The notes under the pieces were generated by a model that saw only the letters and a program-made list of their open reading frames with translations, ran no database searches and was not told the origin of the DNA. This document shows positions 46,861 to 58,504 of a stretch of 64,000 nt of DNA, one piece after another (the first letter of the stretch is position 1; each line of letters begins with the position of its first letter). The stretch spans positions 1 through 64,000 of the forward strand of contig JAMKCH010001605.1 of the NCBI GenBank assembly GCA_023653785.1, read 5' to 3'. The position numbers and the translations under genes are program-made. This DNA is from Ophioderma brevispina. Its lineage: Eukaryota; Echinodermata; Ophiuroidea; Amphilepidida; Ophiodermatidae.

Positions 46861-47441
46861 GCTGTATTCTGAAAGGGCGTCTAACTTTAGACCTGGGCTT
46901 AAACCAGGGTTACTCCTACATGAGTGGGACCTTTTTCCTTTCAAAATACTGTGAAAGTTAAAGTAAACAGGTGAGAAAAGTCCTCATGGATGCCTTTTTC
47001 GTCCTCCCATGAGGAATTTTCCCACACCTTACAACACTATATAATAGAGTATTGTTTAGGCGTACATGTGGTCAAGTGGATACAACGACCGCCTCATGAC
47101 AAAGGTCTTGGGTTCGTGCCTGCTGACGCATGTGTTGTGCACGTGGGCCAGGCACTTTCCTCGCTTGCCTCTCTCCCACCCAGGTGCTAAATGGAGATCT
47201 GTTAGGAATATTGTCCCATTGAGCAACGCCCAAAGGGCTAGGGGGATGCCTTGGGCATTGTAAGGCAGCTGACAAATTCTAGTGCAGCGGAATATATGGT
47301 AAAGGCTTTGATACATTGGAAAGGCGCTATATAAATGTCGACATTTATTTATGTTGGAAGGAAAAAGGTCCACTAATTTAGTAACTAACTCTAGCTTAAA
47401 CCTGGGGTCTTGAAGGTAGACTCCCTTGAAAATACAAGCCA
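46861..47441. mobile_element. MITE family H, copy 2, split by a SINE
   Basis: GCTGTATTCTGAAAGGGCGT and TCTAACTTTAGACCTGGG at the left, and TAGACTCCCTTGAAAATACAAGCC at the right (split here as TAGACTCCCTTG and AAAATACAAGCC), match 18198-18486. The inner TACATGAGTGGGA and CCATGAGGAATTTTC blocks also match. At TAGAGTAT the alignment breaks and resumes with ATGTTGGAAG after the SINE at 47052-47352. Confidence 0.85.
47052..47352 (+). mobile_element. tRNA-derived SINE, copy nested in MITE H
   Basis: An A-box-like TGGTCAAGTGGATACAACG is followed by a B-box-like GGGTTCGTGCC, a GGGCCAGGCACTTTCC body and a tail, AAAGGCGCTATATAAATGTC then GACATTTATTTA. Its coordinates coincide with the gap in MITE H copy 2. 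A 151-codon minus-strand frame crosses it and is a by-product. Confidence 0.85.
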
Positions 47442-47859
47442 ATTTGACTCCTGACTGCAACCAAATCACTTTGAGGCATGTTAATCTGCTACTGGTCACA
47501 ATAAACGGCAATCACCCTAATTTTGTTTTTAGTTGTAGTGAATACGTACTGTGAAACAAAGTGTTCATTGTCATTTGGTGCTTGTTTGAAGCTTGTGATT
47601 TTGATTGAAATACTTGCCAAGTCACATTAACACTTGCGTGTATAAGGGGGTCCACATGGACCCAACATTTTGTTTTTCATGCGCCATTTTTTAACGGTAA
47701 TTATTTTTGCTCAAATTTTATGTAATTGCCTAATTATCAGTTGCGCATATTTTGGACTGCCCATTTTGAATCGGTACAACCGATTTTCATTTTTTTCCTG
47801 GTATGTGGTTGTATTGATGTACCCCATACACTAATGGAAGCATGTAAGACCTTATACAC
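47442..47859. other. AT-rich interval, no gene seen
   Basis: No supported feature. Confidence 0.5.
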
Positions 47860-48222
47860 TTAAAGTGACAGGAGGAGATTTTTTTAGGATACGAATTTCT
47901 CTCAAATTGCACAGAATCGATTGTAGACCACCTACCAAGAACGTTCCGAAGGTTTATTGGACACAACAAGCACAAAAGAAAACAGCAAACCTTGTTTTGA
48001 ACTTGCCTGACTATCATAATTGTCCCCATAGAACACCGTGCTTTGACGTTCTGTCGTGCACGACAGAAAGTACTAAATCATCATATTATTACATAAAGCG
48101 TATTCGGCTTATTCACTTCAGGCGTGATCTAATACATTGGAAAGTATCCCAAATATGTAAAAAACCCTGGTTCGAAAGAAATTGGGGGCGCTTCTTTCTG
48201 GAAATCTCCTCAGTCTCTTTAA
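47860..48222 (+). mobile_element. TTAA-bounded MITE family F1, copy c
   Basis: TTAA lies at 47860-47863 and 48219-48222. It is the closest relative of copy a, with the central CTGTCGTGCACGACAG palindrome intact near 48050-48065. The 142-codon frame through it is not a gene. Confidence 0.9.
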
Positions 48223-48289
48223 GTGTTAAAGAAAATCTGGCAGTGTCAAATGATGTCTATGCCCACTTATTATGGGTTTATTTTATTCC

Positions 48290-49028
48290 TTAAAGGGGAT
48301 GACCGGATTTAATTATATAAAGTTTTCATCTTGATAGAATAGCTTTCACCCCAAAACCCCTATCCGTAGAGTTTTGCACTGACATTTCAACCTGTTTTGA
48401 TGTGACAGCTAAAAATGTGATTGTGTAAGCCCAATAGCCCAAATTAAGCCCCCATTAGTATTGGTCAACCAAAAAATGTGTTGAAATTTTTCCTTCTTGG
48501 GAATTTGTTGTAATAAATACATTTGCCAAAAAGTGGCCTTTCTTATGTTTAGCCTTATGCAATTTGATCATTTCCAGTTAAGCTCCATATATACTGTCCT
48601 TAGAAAAGTAACTGCAGTTTTTGAATTAAAAAAACAAAGAAGTACTGAAAACATTAATTTGTCATGAAAAGCGTCTTATTTGACAAAATATTGTCATGCA
48701 AATGAATTTTTTGATCATTCAGAAAATAACTATGTTTTCATAATGTTCAATTAACAATGATCAGCTTTTCAAATCAATTTTTATCATCACAGGTATTTTA
48801 TGCCATAAAATTTCACTTTTTAAAATTGCACGACAATTGAATGAATGACAAAATTGTCCACAATTTTACACAGACACAGTACTCTATGGGCTTACAAAAT
48901 CATGTTTTAGCTCTACATCAAAATAGGTTGAAATAGCAACCCGAAACTTTAGAGATGGGTTTTAAAGGTGAAGGCCATTCTATCAAGATGAAAACTTTAT
49001 ATACTTAAATTGAGCCATTCCCCTTTAA
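48290..49028. mobile_element. TTAA-bounded foldback F4
   Basis: TTAA-AGGGG at 48290-48298 faces CCCCT-TTAA at 49020-49028. The arms pair for about 150 nt: TATATAAAGTTTTCATCTTG, ATAGAATAGCTTTCACC, TTTCAACCTGTTTTGATGT and TGTAAGCCCA are all mirrored. The 430-bp centre is AT-rich and non-coding. It lies 67 bp after F1 copy c. Confidence 0.9.
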
Positions 49029-49326
49029 TCCACCTAGCACCTGTCAGATCAATATCTTTATACATGTCTACAGAAAACAAGGGGAAGGGGAGCGAAATTC
49101 CAGGAAAGTGCGAACATATTTTGTACTCACCTAAGCAAGATCTAACGAGGTGGTTACTCCTATTCGGCATCGTATATCATCCCAAGTCCAACCATCTCTA
49201 ACACCCCAATCCCCAATTTATCCAGACACACAAATTGACTTCTTAATACTCCACCTTATGTCCGCCCTTCACACCATGAATGTTCCAGTAAATTACACAA
49301 TGTATATGGTTACACTGCAACGTGAC
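49029..49326. other. short interval with a donor-like site, no gene called
   Basis: On the minus strand TTAG|GTGAGT lies near 49129, but no convincing frame leads into it. Confidence 0.45.
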
Positions 49327-49629
49327 AAGAGGTAACCTTCTGCTGTCTACTCGTCTGCAATGACTTCTTCGCTGACGAGTGGACAGAAATGTCATCGGTG
49401 TAAGGAGCTCGCGGAGTATTCTATTTCAAATTTCATTAACAGTCCGCGTTCAATCCCCTTCCTACGTCCATTTCTAAATAAAGTTTTTTAAATGGTGACT
49501 GGCGAGTAAACAAGTGAGCAACGTTTTATCTCCAAGGTCATGGCCATCAAGTGAGTAACGTCTTATCGTCACGAAGGTCACGGCCATCAGAACGTTTGGG
49601 ATGAGGAGGTAAACTTACGTAAATTGTTT
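49327..49629 (+). repeat. 303-bp direct repeat, left copy
   Basis: Runs from AAGAGGTAACC to GTAAATTGTTT. It is the same as 49999-50301 except for one substitution that I can see (CAATCCC versus CATTCCC near 49456). Inside it are a 12-bp stem (TCTACTCGTC against GACGAGTGGACA), an AATAAAG signal near 49479, and a tandem pair of AAGTGAG(C/T)AACGT(T/C)TTATC blocks. It could be a terminal repeat of a small retroelement or a recent duplication. Confidence 0.9.
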
Positions 49630-49998
49630 ACTAAATTATTATTTTTTTTATTCCCCTTTGATTTTTTTTTTCTTATAATATATTTTATAATTTTTTTTTT
49701 TAAATTTGATTTTTTTTTAAAAAAAATTCTGGTATTGCATTGGTCTATTTGTTTTAGTTATGTCATGACATGTGTCTTGGTGTTTTGTTTTTGTTTTTTT
49801 TGTTTGTTTTTTTTGTTTTGTGTGTGTGTTTGATATCTGTTGTTTGTTTTGTCTGTTTTTGTGGTTCGTTTTTGTCTGTCTTGTGTGATCTGTGTCTTTT
49901 TTCTGATAAAAACCTCTTGTGATGAGATTCTCATTGTCATGATTGTATTGTTATTGATTGAGGAAAAAAACAATAAAATTTTTTTTTTTTTTTTTTTT
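49630..49998 (+). repeat. T-rich interior between the 303-bp repeats
   Basis: 369 bp of T- and TG-rich sequence (GTTTTGTTTTTG, TGTGTGTGTTTG) ends in AACAATAAAA and a long T run at 49980-49998. It has no primer-binding site, polypurine tract or coding capacity that I can identify. Confidence 0.7.
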
Positions 49999-50301
49999 AA
50001 GAGGTAACCTTCTGCTGTCTACTCGTCTGCAATGACTTCTTCGCTGACGAGTGGACAGAAATGTCATCGGTGTAAGGAGCTCGCGGAGTATTCTATTTCA
50101 AATTTCATTAACAGTCCGCGTTCATTCCCCTTCCTACGTCCATTTCTAAATAAAGTTTTTTAAATGGTGACTGGCGAGTAAACAAGTGAGCAACGTTTTA
50201 TCTCCAAGGTCATGGCCATCAAGTGAGTAACGTCTTATCGTCACGAAGGTCACGGCCATCAGAACGTTTGGGATGAGGAGGTAAACTTACGTAAATTGTT
50301 T
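49999..50301 (+). repeat. 303-bp direct repeat, right copy
   Basis: Partner of 49327-49629, same orientation and length. Confidence 0.9.
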
Positions 50302-51344
50302 CTGTAACCTTTCATCATGAACCAAGGTTCCGGTTTGCTCAAAATCCTCTTTCAATGTTTGACATTTTGCTGAAGCTGATTTAGAAAGTTTGGCATGGTA
50401 CTTTTACTAGGTTTGCAGTTTGGAAGTTTTCTTTTATCCCTCTGAAAAGAATAGCTAAGAATCATTGTTCTTCCCACTTTTTATCTTTCACCATGCAATC
50501 ACTGCATTGTTGAAGGAAAATGATTAAATTGCTATGAAAACAAAAGATCCTTTGGTTGTTTGCTTATCATTTCCATGACTCATTTACAATGAAAAACTTA
50601 AATGGGTGTTTCAGTTCAGTAAAAGACAAGCACACCCATACCAAAATCTCAAAATTGACCAAAATATAGGGCATGTACCCAAATCTCAAAATTGACCAAA
50701 AATTAAGACTCATGTTTGAAAAAAATGAATTAGCTTCTGCATTGTCATTTGAAAACTGCAGTAATATGAAATTTTTGGCTAAAATGCTGCATACGCTGCA
50801 AAGAAGCAAACCAATTGGTTTTAAAATCCTACAACCGTAAAAGTGCTAACTTTTGCAGTGTAATTTTTGTTGCTTCCTGTTAATTTTAGAATTTTAACTT
50901 GTTTTAAATTTGCCTTTTAAACTTTTTTTATATAAACCTACCACAAAATAAACATTCTGGGTGTTCTTAATTCGCGCCTCGCTTAGAAGTGTTGCAAAAA
51001 GCGCAAAATCATGTTGTAGCGTGAAATTCCACTTTACAGACTTTTAATGGGGAACTTGATCTTAGCGGCTTGGGGTCAGATGGTTTTTTTTTGAAAAAGC
51101 TGGTTCTTCAGAACTGAAATTTTGTGGTCTATTGGAAAACGAATTTTGGCCCAAATTTAGCAAGTTGCAAGCTGAAGAAAAAAATACAAATAGTCCCACT
51201 TTTTGGTTACACTTTTTTTAGAAAATTGATAAAAACAGAAGAAAAGTAAAAAAAGGAGGGGGGGGGGCTTGAAACTCTGAAAGAAGACTTGAAGAGATTA
51301 CATTACATTACATTAGTCCTCATTTCTCTGGTATCCATGTGAAA
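50302..51344. other. AT-rich interval, no gene seen
   Basis: AAATCTCAAAATTGACCAAA occurs twice, 37 bp apart (50644 and 50681). A G run lies at about 51258-51267 and a TTACA run at 51299-51318. Confidence 0.55.
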
Positions 51345-51535
51345 ACAGTCCTCTTGTGGTCCAGTGGTAATATCTCAAACCTAGATAGCAAGAGGACCGG
51401 GATCGAGACTCTGATTTTTCGTCTTCATGTAATTCAATGCTCCGTTTCCCGAGCCTCTAATTATATTAAAAAAATAACATCGGTCAGCGGGACCGCTTGT
51501 GTCGCCTCCGTCGCGGTTCAGTGAGATGATAGGCC
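51345..51535 (+). mobile_element. tRNA-derived SINE-like head
   Basis: CTTGTGGTCCAGTGGTAATA (A-box-like) is followed by ACCGGGATCGAGACTC (B-box-like). Beyond lies TTAAAAAAATAAC and a GC-richer segment. This is a different subtype from the SINEs at 10610 and 47052. The cloverleaf is not intact, so it is not a tRNA gene. Confidence 0.55.
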
Positions 51536-51544
51536 TAACAGAAG

Positions 51545-52190
51545 GTTGACCTTGATATGGACCTTGGGCCTCAGAAAACAAATGAGGGTTGCATGTAAAC
51601 TCCATAACAAGTTTGGTGACAATTGAACTCATTTAAATTTTCAGCCTATCTTACAACTTTGACCTCACCATGACCTTGACCTTGGTATGTGACCTTTGAC
51701 CTCATCAACAATCTGAGGACCCCATGTTGCACCTATAATTCAAGTTTGAGTTCCATTGGAACTTAACACTTTCAAATGAGGTCAATTTTACATTTTTAGC
51801 TTATTTTACAACTTGAACTAACATGACTGTGACTGTATGTGACCCATTGACCTCATTGCACCATTGAGGGAATTCCAATGTTGCACCTATGATTCAAGTT
51901 TGGTTCCAATTGAACTCAACTTTCAAATGACGTCATTACATTTTCAGCCTATTTTACAACTGACCTCACATGACCTTTGACCTTGGCATGTGACCTGACC
52001 TCAATCAAAAAATGGGGGGGGATGCCATGTTGAACCTGTGATCTAAGTTTGGTTTTTTTTTAAAAAAAACCCATCAAAGATGAGGATATTACAGGCCAAA
52101 TGTAACCCTTTTCACAAACAGACACAACAACAGACAACAGACTACAGGGGACAAATGATCCCTATGTGGTCTTCCTGCCTTAGGGCAGGA
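51545..52190 (+). repeat. tandem repeat, 133-154 bp unit, nuclear-receptor-like half-sites
   Basis: Four degenerate units are marked by CAAGTTTGG-like anchors at 51608, 51741, 51895 and 52044. Each unit has a run of TGACCTTTGACCT-like motifs, then ATGTTGCACCTATGATTCAAG and TTTCAAATGAGGTCA. TGACCTTTGACC is the reverse complement of a DR1 nuclear-receptor element. The block ends with ACAGACAACAGACTAC and a CTTCCTGCC...GGCAGGAAG hairpin (52169-52192). Confidence 0.8.
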
Positions 52191-52192
52191 AG

Positions 52193-52935
52193 ACATAAAA
52201 TGTGCGTCTACAAACTGCGCACGTTGAAATGGGGGTATGAAAAAGTGCACAAGAGATGAAGATGTGAACTGGGGGGGGATTACTTTTAACTTTTTTTCAT
52301 GTCAAGCTATTTGGCTATAAAATACATGCAAGAAACAGTACCACAATTTTATCTGTCCAGCACCATTCCATGTAAATTTTTATTTGGCAAATTACAGTAG
52401 ATTTATAGTACAAACAGTTAGCACCCAAATAGCGGTACAAAAAAATGTATTAACACAAATGATACCATTTGTTTTTATTACTAATTGACTGCCTTTAAAT
52501 ACACCACAGAAAGCAAAATACTGTGATTTAATGTTGAAAGTCAAAAGCATTATGTCAGTACTGCCATTAAACATAAAAACCAAACTTGATTATTTAACCA
52601 AATTGTAATTAACAGGAGTAACTCCAGCATTTCTAGTTAATAGGCACGTTTGATAACATGTAATAATTATTCAGCTCCCTATTAACCAATTCATGTACAA
52701 TACACTCCTACCATAGCATTTTAAAACCTCATCATTTTACTTTTTATAGAAATTTTATTGGCCGTGAATTATATAAATGGATAGATAAAAAAAACCCGTA
52801 TAATCAAAACAAACTTTGTGATATACCCGAAAACTAGGCAAGTAGAACACCAATGATCAAATACTTAACCCATTAGAAAAATCTAAATAAGATGAGGGCC
52901 ACTTCCTCCAACCCATCAAGAAAGTAGCACTAAGC
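52193..52935. other. AT-rich interval, no gene seen
   Basis: No supported feature. Confidence 0.5.
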
Positions 52936-53214
52936 TAAAGGTGCATTTCGTGATTCCAGCCCCTTCTGTTTTATTCATGGTTGCACTAGATATCCTTGAG
53001 AGAAGTTTATTCAAAGAATTTTAGTTGATTCCGATCTTGCCGTGTTGTAATTTGTCCGTTTATGGACAGAAAACATAAAATTGGTAGTCTTAAGATTGGA
53101 CCGGATTTGCACGTTCGACTATATACTAAAGCTACCGTTCAGATGTAGACAAAATCTCAACTTTTTTTAGTAAGTCGGGGGAGATGAGGTTGTGGATCAC
53201 AAACTGTCCCCTTA
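52936..53214 (+). mobile_element. TTAA-type MITE family F2, copy 2
   Basis: The left end TAAAGGTGCATTTCGTGATT and the right end TGTGGATCACAAACTGTCCC plus CTTAA match 16320-16600 in order and orientation. Confidence 0.75.
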
Positions 53215-53477
53215 AGTATTTTCAGATAAGCAGAGCTTTTCCATGGACTACTGTGACCTATTTATCTTATTTAAGCCTGGTAGCTTTCATATGACCTCCA
53301 TGCCCAGGGCAATAGCCTGGTTTGGGACAGTCAGGAATTTTAAGGATCCAGTCAAATTTTCTTTAACATACCTTTCCTCCATGGTCCAAATAACCCTAAC
53401 ACTGTTCTCGTATCTAGAATATCTCCCAGAAGGAAGGGTACAGGGATAGAAGGTAAAATAAGATTGGACATCTTGGG

Positions 53478-53570
53478 TGGGAGTCGAACCAAGAACCCCT
53501 GGCGCCCCAGTCCCATGACCAGGGATGGCAAGCCACAAAGGTGTCACTGGCCCAGTTAGTGATTTTGTGC
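53478..53570 (-). mobile_element. possible tRNA-derived SINE head
   Basis: On the minus strand GGTTCGACTCCC (53479-53490) is a good B box, preceded at a suitable distance by a TGGCTTGCCATCCCTGG segment that is a poor A box. No tail is defined. Confidence 0.35.
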
Positions 53571-56215
53571 CTCTATGTGCGTTCGTATGACGACATCATC
53601 GCATGATTTGGGACTTGGTTTAGTTTCTAGCCTCAGCTCAGTGAGTTTTGGGTGTGTTAGGGATATAGATGTTTAAGGAAAAACAAGTTTCATCAAAATT
53701 GGTCATGGCACTAGGAGAAGAAGCATTTTGAAAATACTGGCAGAAAATGCCGACTCACAGATATTAATCATGATGGTATTAAGCCACGCAAACTAAAACC
53801 AACTACATATTGCCTTCAAAAATTCCTCTCTCATAGTTATGCTTCTACCCATATATAAATTGCCTTCAAGTTGCAAATACCTTAAAATGAATTCCCAGCC
53901 ACAACCCCCATAACCTTGCTTAGAAAATATCTTAAAATATACCTTATATTTCAGTAGACAGTAATTTGCAGAAGCACTTAATAAGAAATTTGGCAATGGT
54001 ATTCTTATCATTTCCAGCTATTATTACTAATAATAAAATTCCCTTTTTATCAAATATAATATGTAATATTTACTAAATGTTTTGTGCATCATTAAGTGTT
54101 GAAACTTATTTGTGCTAGGTACTATTAAATCCTATTACAGATACATCTACAATGCAATTACACTGACACTACTGGTATATTACCATAGTATCAGTTTTAC
54201 GGTGGGTTGCTACTTTTGCGATACATTTCAGAAAGATACAAATAAGAACAGGATAACATAAACCGCATAATAATAACAGAAATATAAGAGATTAATATAA
54301 TGCTGTCAAGTATGCCACGACGAGGGATATAAAAAAATATATACTAATTAACAGCTGATAATATTTGATAGATAAAGCAATAAATTTTGATAGCACAAAC
54401 ATCAAAATTTAGGGGAGGGAGACATCTATATGTAACTTGTGCCCCATTGAGCTCTTCAAAAAAAATTAAGAGGGAATGCAGAGTGGGGTCACAATATTTA
54501 GGAGGGGAGATGTTTGCTCCTTCTCCTCCCCCAACTTTCACTGCCTATGAGTAAGACAAAACAAAAGTTTTCTGATTTTGCTTTAAAAGAAAGTTGATGC
54601 CTCAAAAAGCAACAATTTGACTTTGAAGTAAAAAAAATGCCGAAAAGTTTACCAAAAGCTTCTAAGTGAGAAATATACTTTTTTATCTGTATGTCTGGCC
54701 TAATTACGATTGAGGAGGCACGGTTTTCATACGCTTCAGAACGGTAGGGCTTGGGGTGGGCTCAGCTCTTCAAATAATTTGAAGTACTCTTCAGCCCTCG
54801 GCCTCAATAATTGAAGGTGAGAGTGATGTAAAAAGTTTAAAACATACAAATTTTCCAAGATACGAGCTATAAATGTCACAAAATACCCATAAAATAATGG
54901 TTTTCAGCCATGTTTTTCGTATGTTTAAAGCCAACAGTTTCAGGAGCTTTTCCCCTGACCCCCACCAATGGCCTATCCCCCCACCCACCACGGGGCTATC
55001 CCCCCTACCAAGGGGCTATGGCCCCGGACCCTCATAGGGTTCGAGAGAACTTTGACTGGGTCTCAGTCCCCCAACTGTTGAAAACTTCCTAAGCCTATGG
55101 ATTTAATTATATTTTTTTTTTCAAGACATGGATTGTTTCCAGTTAAACTACTTTGAGGGCACTTCAGCTAAATAAAATTGATCAAATGAATACAAATAAT
55201 AGAATAGAGGTGCTATAAGTATTGCCTAGGAATATATAGACCTTTATTATGAATATATAATTATTGCATAGCGATATTTTTTGCATAAAATGTTTGCCAG
55301 AGATCAAAACAATCATCTAAACCTATCTTGCTATCTTGCCACACCCGAAGTGTGAGCTCTTATGCAGAAAGTGCACAACTATGTACATTTTTGTATATAC
55401 ATAAAATGCAAATGTAAGCTCCCAAAAGCATACTGTTTTGATCCCCCTGGTTTCCATGCCTAACATTCACTTTACATTAACCCTTATTTCTCAACATATT
55501 TACAACTTGGCCTGGGTCTGAGAAATCAGGGGGTTACACTTCCTTTTTAAAAAGGAATCTTTCAAAAACAGTAAAAAAATTGACAGCTAAAAAGTGCAAA
55601 ATTAGTATAACTTACCATTTCAGTTAAGTACAACACCATTTAATAAGTATAACGCTAAAGTTAATATATAAAACAAATTACTATTTCAGTTCAAGTTAAA
55701 CACCAAATATATAGAAACAGGTTTTACACATGTAATTCATTAAATACTTTCATATTGTTGAAAGAGTTGATATTAGAATAATAGCCAACACTAATGTTTT
55801 TGTGAACAGTGAAAATAGAAATACTAAGTGCAATCATAAATGTTAAACAACAATAATAATTTATGAGTACAATAAGATTTATATTGTGAATACCACTCTT
55901 CAGAACTTTTAAAGTCCCACATCAAGAGATAACAAAACATTACAAGCCCAAATGATAAGGTCTGTGTCATTTTTAATGCCCCTCTTATTGCAAAATCAAT
56001 CAAGATGCAATCCAAAATCTATCCCTGAAATTTTTCATCACTGTTGTTTTCCCCTGGTTTTCCATTACAGTCCCCCACATAAATTGTGACCACGGGAAAC
56101 ACCTCGTACGCACACACACAGCAACACATGGTGCATTTACGCAACATCTAAATGAACTGCAAGCATGCACATGTGCTGTGTGTTACACTTTCGACTTGGC
56201 AGGTATGTTCCACAC
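53571..56215. other. AT-rich interval, no gene seen
   Basis: A C-rich patch at 54950-55030 repeats GGGGCTATCCCC-like phrases (MITE-like). Otherwise only short frames. Confidence 0.5.
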
Positions 56216-56259
56216 TGGCCATAATTCTTTTGCGGGATGGCCATAATTCTTTTGCGGGA
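56216..56259 (+). repeat. 22-bp tandem duplication
   Basis: TGGCCATAATTCTTTTGCGG plus GA occurs twice in direct succession. Confidence 0.95.
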
Positions 56260-57414
56260 ATGGTAATTGCAGGTATTATTATTGTTGTTATGTTGTATTA
56301 TTTTTGAAACTTATACTATTCTTAATGTTATATTTTCTAAACTTTAACTTTTTGTAATATATTGGTTGATTTGTGTTTTAAAATTGAAATTGGTTAATCA
56401 CAAAACAAAAGCAGCAGCAAAATCTCTGAAAAATAACCTAACACACTGCCTATGCTGTACTTAGCATTTGGCATATCTTTTTGGGAGAGAGACCCACCAG
56501 TAATTTCATGTCCTCCACCCTCTGGCTCAACTGGTAAGAGCCGTCAACAAAAGATGGGACCCATGTCTAAGGATTTCTCATAAAAAAACTACCAATTGTC
56601 TAGGAAATTCTCATGAAAAATGACCCACTGGAGCAGATCATCTCTGTATACCAACTATCAGTAGCACACCACTGGCAACAAACTCCGTTTTTAATACACT
56701 GTGTTTTTGCATCAGTGATTCTATATTTTCCCAGACAATAACTACATTAAGCCATGCCACCTTGTGGAGAAGAACACTGCTCTCATCCCCCGCTTGCCTA
56801 TGGCATTTTGAAAACCAGTATTGTGAGAAAACTAGCTATACAGAGATGTAACAGAGGAGTAGTTCCATTTCCTCAAAATCCAAAATTTGAACCGATGGGA
56901 AGGCCTAATTTTAGCGTAGCATCCAGTGAAGCTCCGGGGAACTATTTTCTTATGCCACAATTTTAGGGTACAAGAACCCTTCTCTAAAATAAATTGGTAC
57001 TTAAAACTTGGGCTTTTGATGTAGTTTTCCTTTATCAATAACACTTTGATCTCAGAAATTGAAAAAAAAAATTGTTTTTCTTTTACACTTCCGATTTTTT
57101 TTTATTTATGGCCAAAAATCCGGAAAAAGTTAACATCTTGACTATTAAGCCACTCCTACTTTTGACATAAATAATAAGTTTGAAATCTCATTAGGTAGTT
57201 CTAAGCAGGGGGCTATGGCCGTTTTTTATGTAAATTCCTTCAGAAGAGAGAGTGTTTTGGCCTGTCGAGGGAGTGAGAGCCAAATTCTGTGCACCTGCCG
57301 TAGTCATGTCTGGTCGTTATTTCACGAAATCATGGAGTTTGTGCCTCAGTGGTGTGTAGCAGTAGTGTTCTACTGAAATTAACTGTTGACATTGTGATCT
57401 TCCAGCCTTCACCC
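56260..57414. other. AT-rich interval, no gene called
   Basis: CTGGCTCAACTGGTAAGAGC at 56522-56541 looks like a tRNA D-arm/A box, but no B box follows, so no tRNA is called. Confidence 0.5.
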
Positions 57415-57648
57415 CATGAGGCAAGAGAAGATTTCAGTAGCTTCCCAAAATGCATTGCTTCTAATGGAGGTTTTTGTACAGCTACTGATGTGAATCGTTA
57501 GAGATAAAATAAGGCTAAATTGACAGCACTCATCACAAACTTGCATTTTAAGAATGTTTCATCTCTAACGATTCACATGACTACCTGCACAAAAACTTCC
57601 ATTGGAAGAAATGCATTGTGGGAAGCTACTGATATCTTCTCTTCCATG
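57415..57648. mobile_element. foldback with about 95-nt arms
   Basis: AGAGAAGAT, TCAGTAGCTTCCC, AATGCATT, AATGGA-GTTTTTGT and GTGAATCGTTAGAGAT on the left are mirrored on the right, with a loop of about 60 bp. The right arm carries TGCATTGTGGGA and the left a one-base variant. Target duplication is not clear. Confidence 0.85.
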
Positions 57649-58504
57649 AGGCTATGGTAACAATTTTTCTACTAAAGCACATTGCATGATTTAAAAAGAG
57701 CTTGGAAGCACATCATTCAAGCTCACACAAACACACAGGAAGTGGGTTTTTGGCAATTATGTGAAAGCTGTATGCCCTCTTCCACAACAATCAAATTGTT
57801 AACTAATTCTAACTGACAAATGTGCATGATCAATCTGCAAGCAGTGCTTGAAATTAAGGTATTCCATGTCATGAGTTTGAAGATTGAAGCTGTCCATTTT
57901 GTCTTGAAGTTAAAAAGGACTCAAAATCGATTGTTTCCTTGTACATTATTCTGTTTCTGAGATAATTGACCACCATATCTGTCCATAATAAGCATTTTGC
58001 CTCAAACTGCTCAAATTTCAAAGTCCAATCCACCTTTGACTTTGTGCATAACTAAGATCCCTTAAAATGTGAAGTACAACATCAAGGAATCAAAACTACT
58101 TGAAAGTGGTCCCTTTTTTTTTCTTTCTTTCAAGTACTGCCTGCAATCCTGACTTGTTTCAAGTGAACAAACACAATCTGCTGAAATGTGGATGTAAGTG
58201 ATTTAACACAAACACATTACAAAGCTATCATCATGCCAACAGTAAAAAGCATGATTAGGCATCTCTTTTTTTTTGCACATATGAATTGCTTACCATTTCA
58301 ATAACATAAACGCAAACCAGTTTAGCAAGAGTGCATAGTTGTAGAAATGGAGCTATTTTATATAAAAGAGGGTTGGCAATGACCATTTGCATTTAATAAA
58401 AAAGAATATCTCTCTTCTTACCAAAAGAATGTAAAAGAAGTCCCAAAGCATTCAGCAGTGTCTGGCCTCACAAATACATGCAACAGAGCCCATGAAATAC
58501 AAAC
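57649..58504. other. AT-rich interval, no gene seen
   Basis: No supported feature. Confidence 0.5.

Noticed and set aside
47056..47511. 151-codon minus-strand frame
   Set aside because: It coincides with the tRNA-derived SINE nested in MITE H.
47865..48293. 142-codon plus-strand frame
   Set aside because: It is contained in MITE F1 copy c.
49340..49400. Hammerhead-ribozyme-like core in the 303-bp repeat (CTGACGAGTGGACAGAAA)
   Set aside because: The seven bases between CTGACGA and GAAA cannot form a proper stem II, and no correctly placed cleavage triplet and stem III were found. GACGAG pairs better with the upstream CTCGTC.
56522..56541. tRNA A box / D arm
   Set aside because: No B box or acceptor stem at the required spacing.
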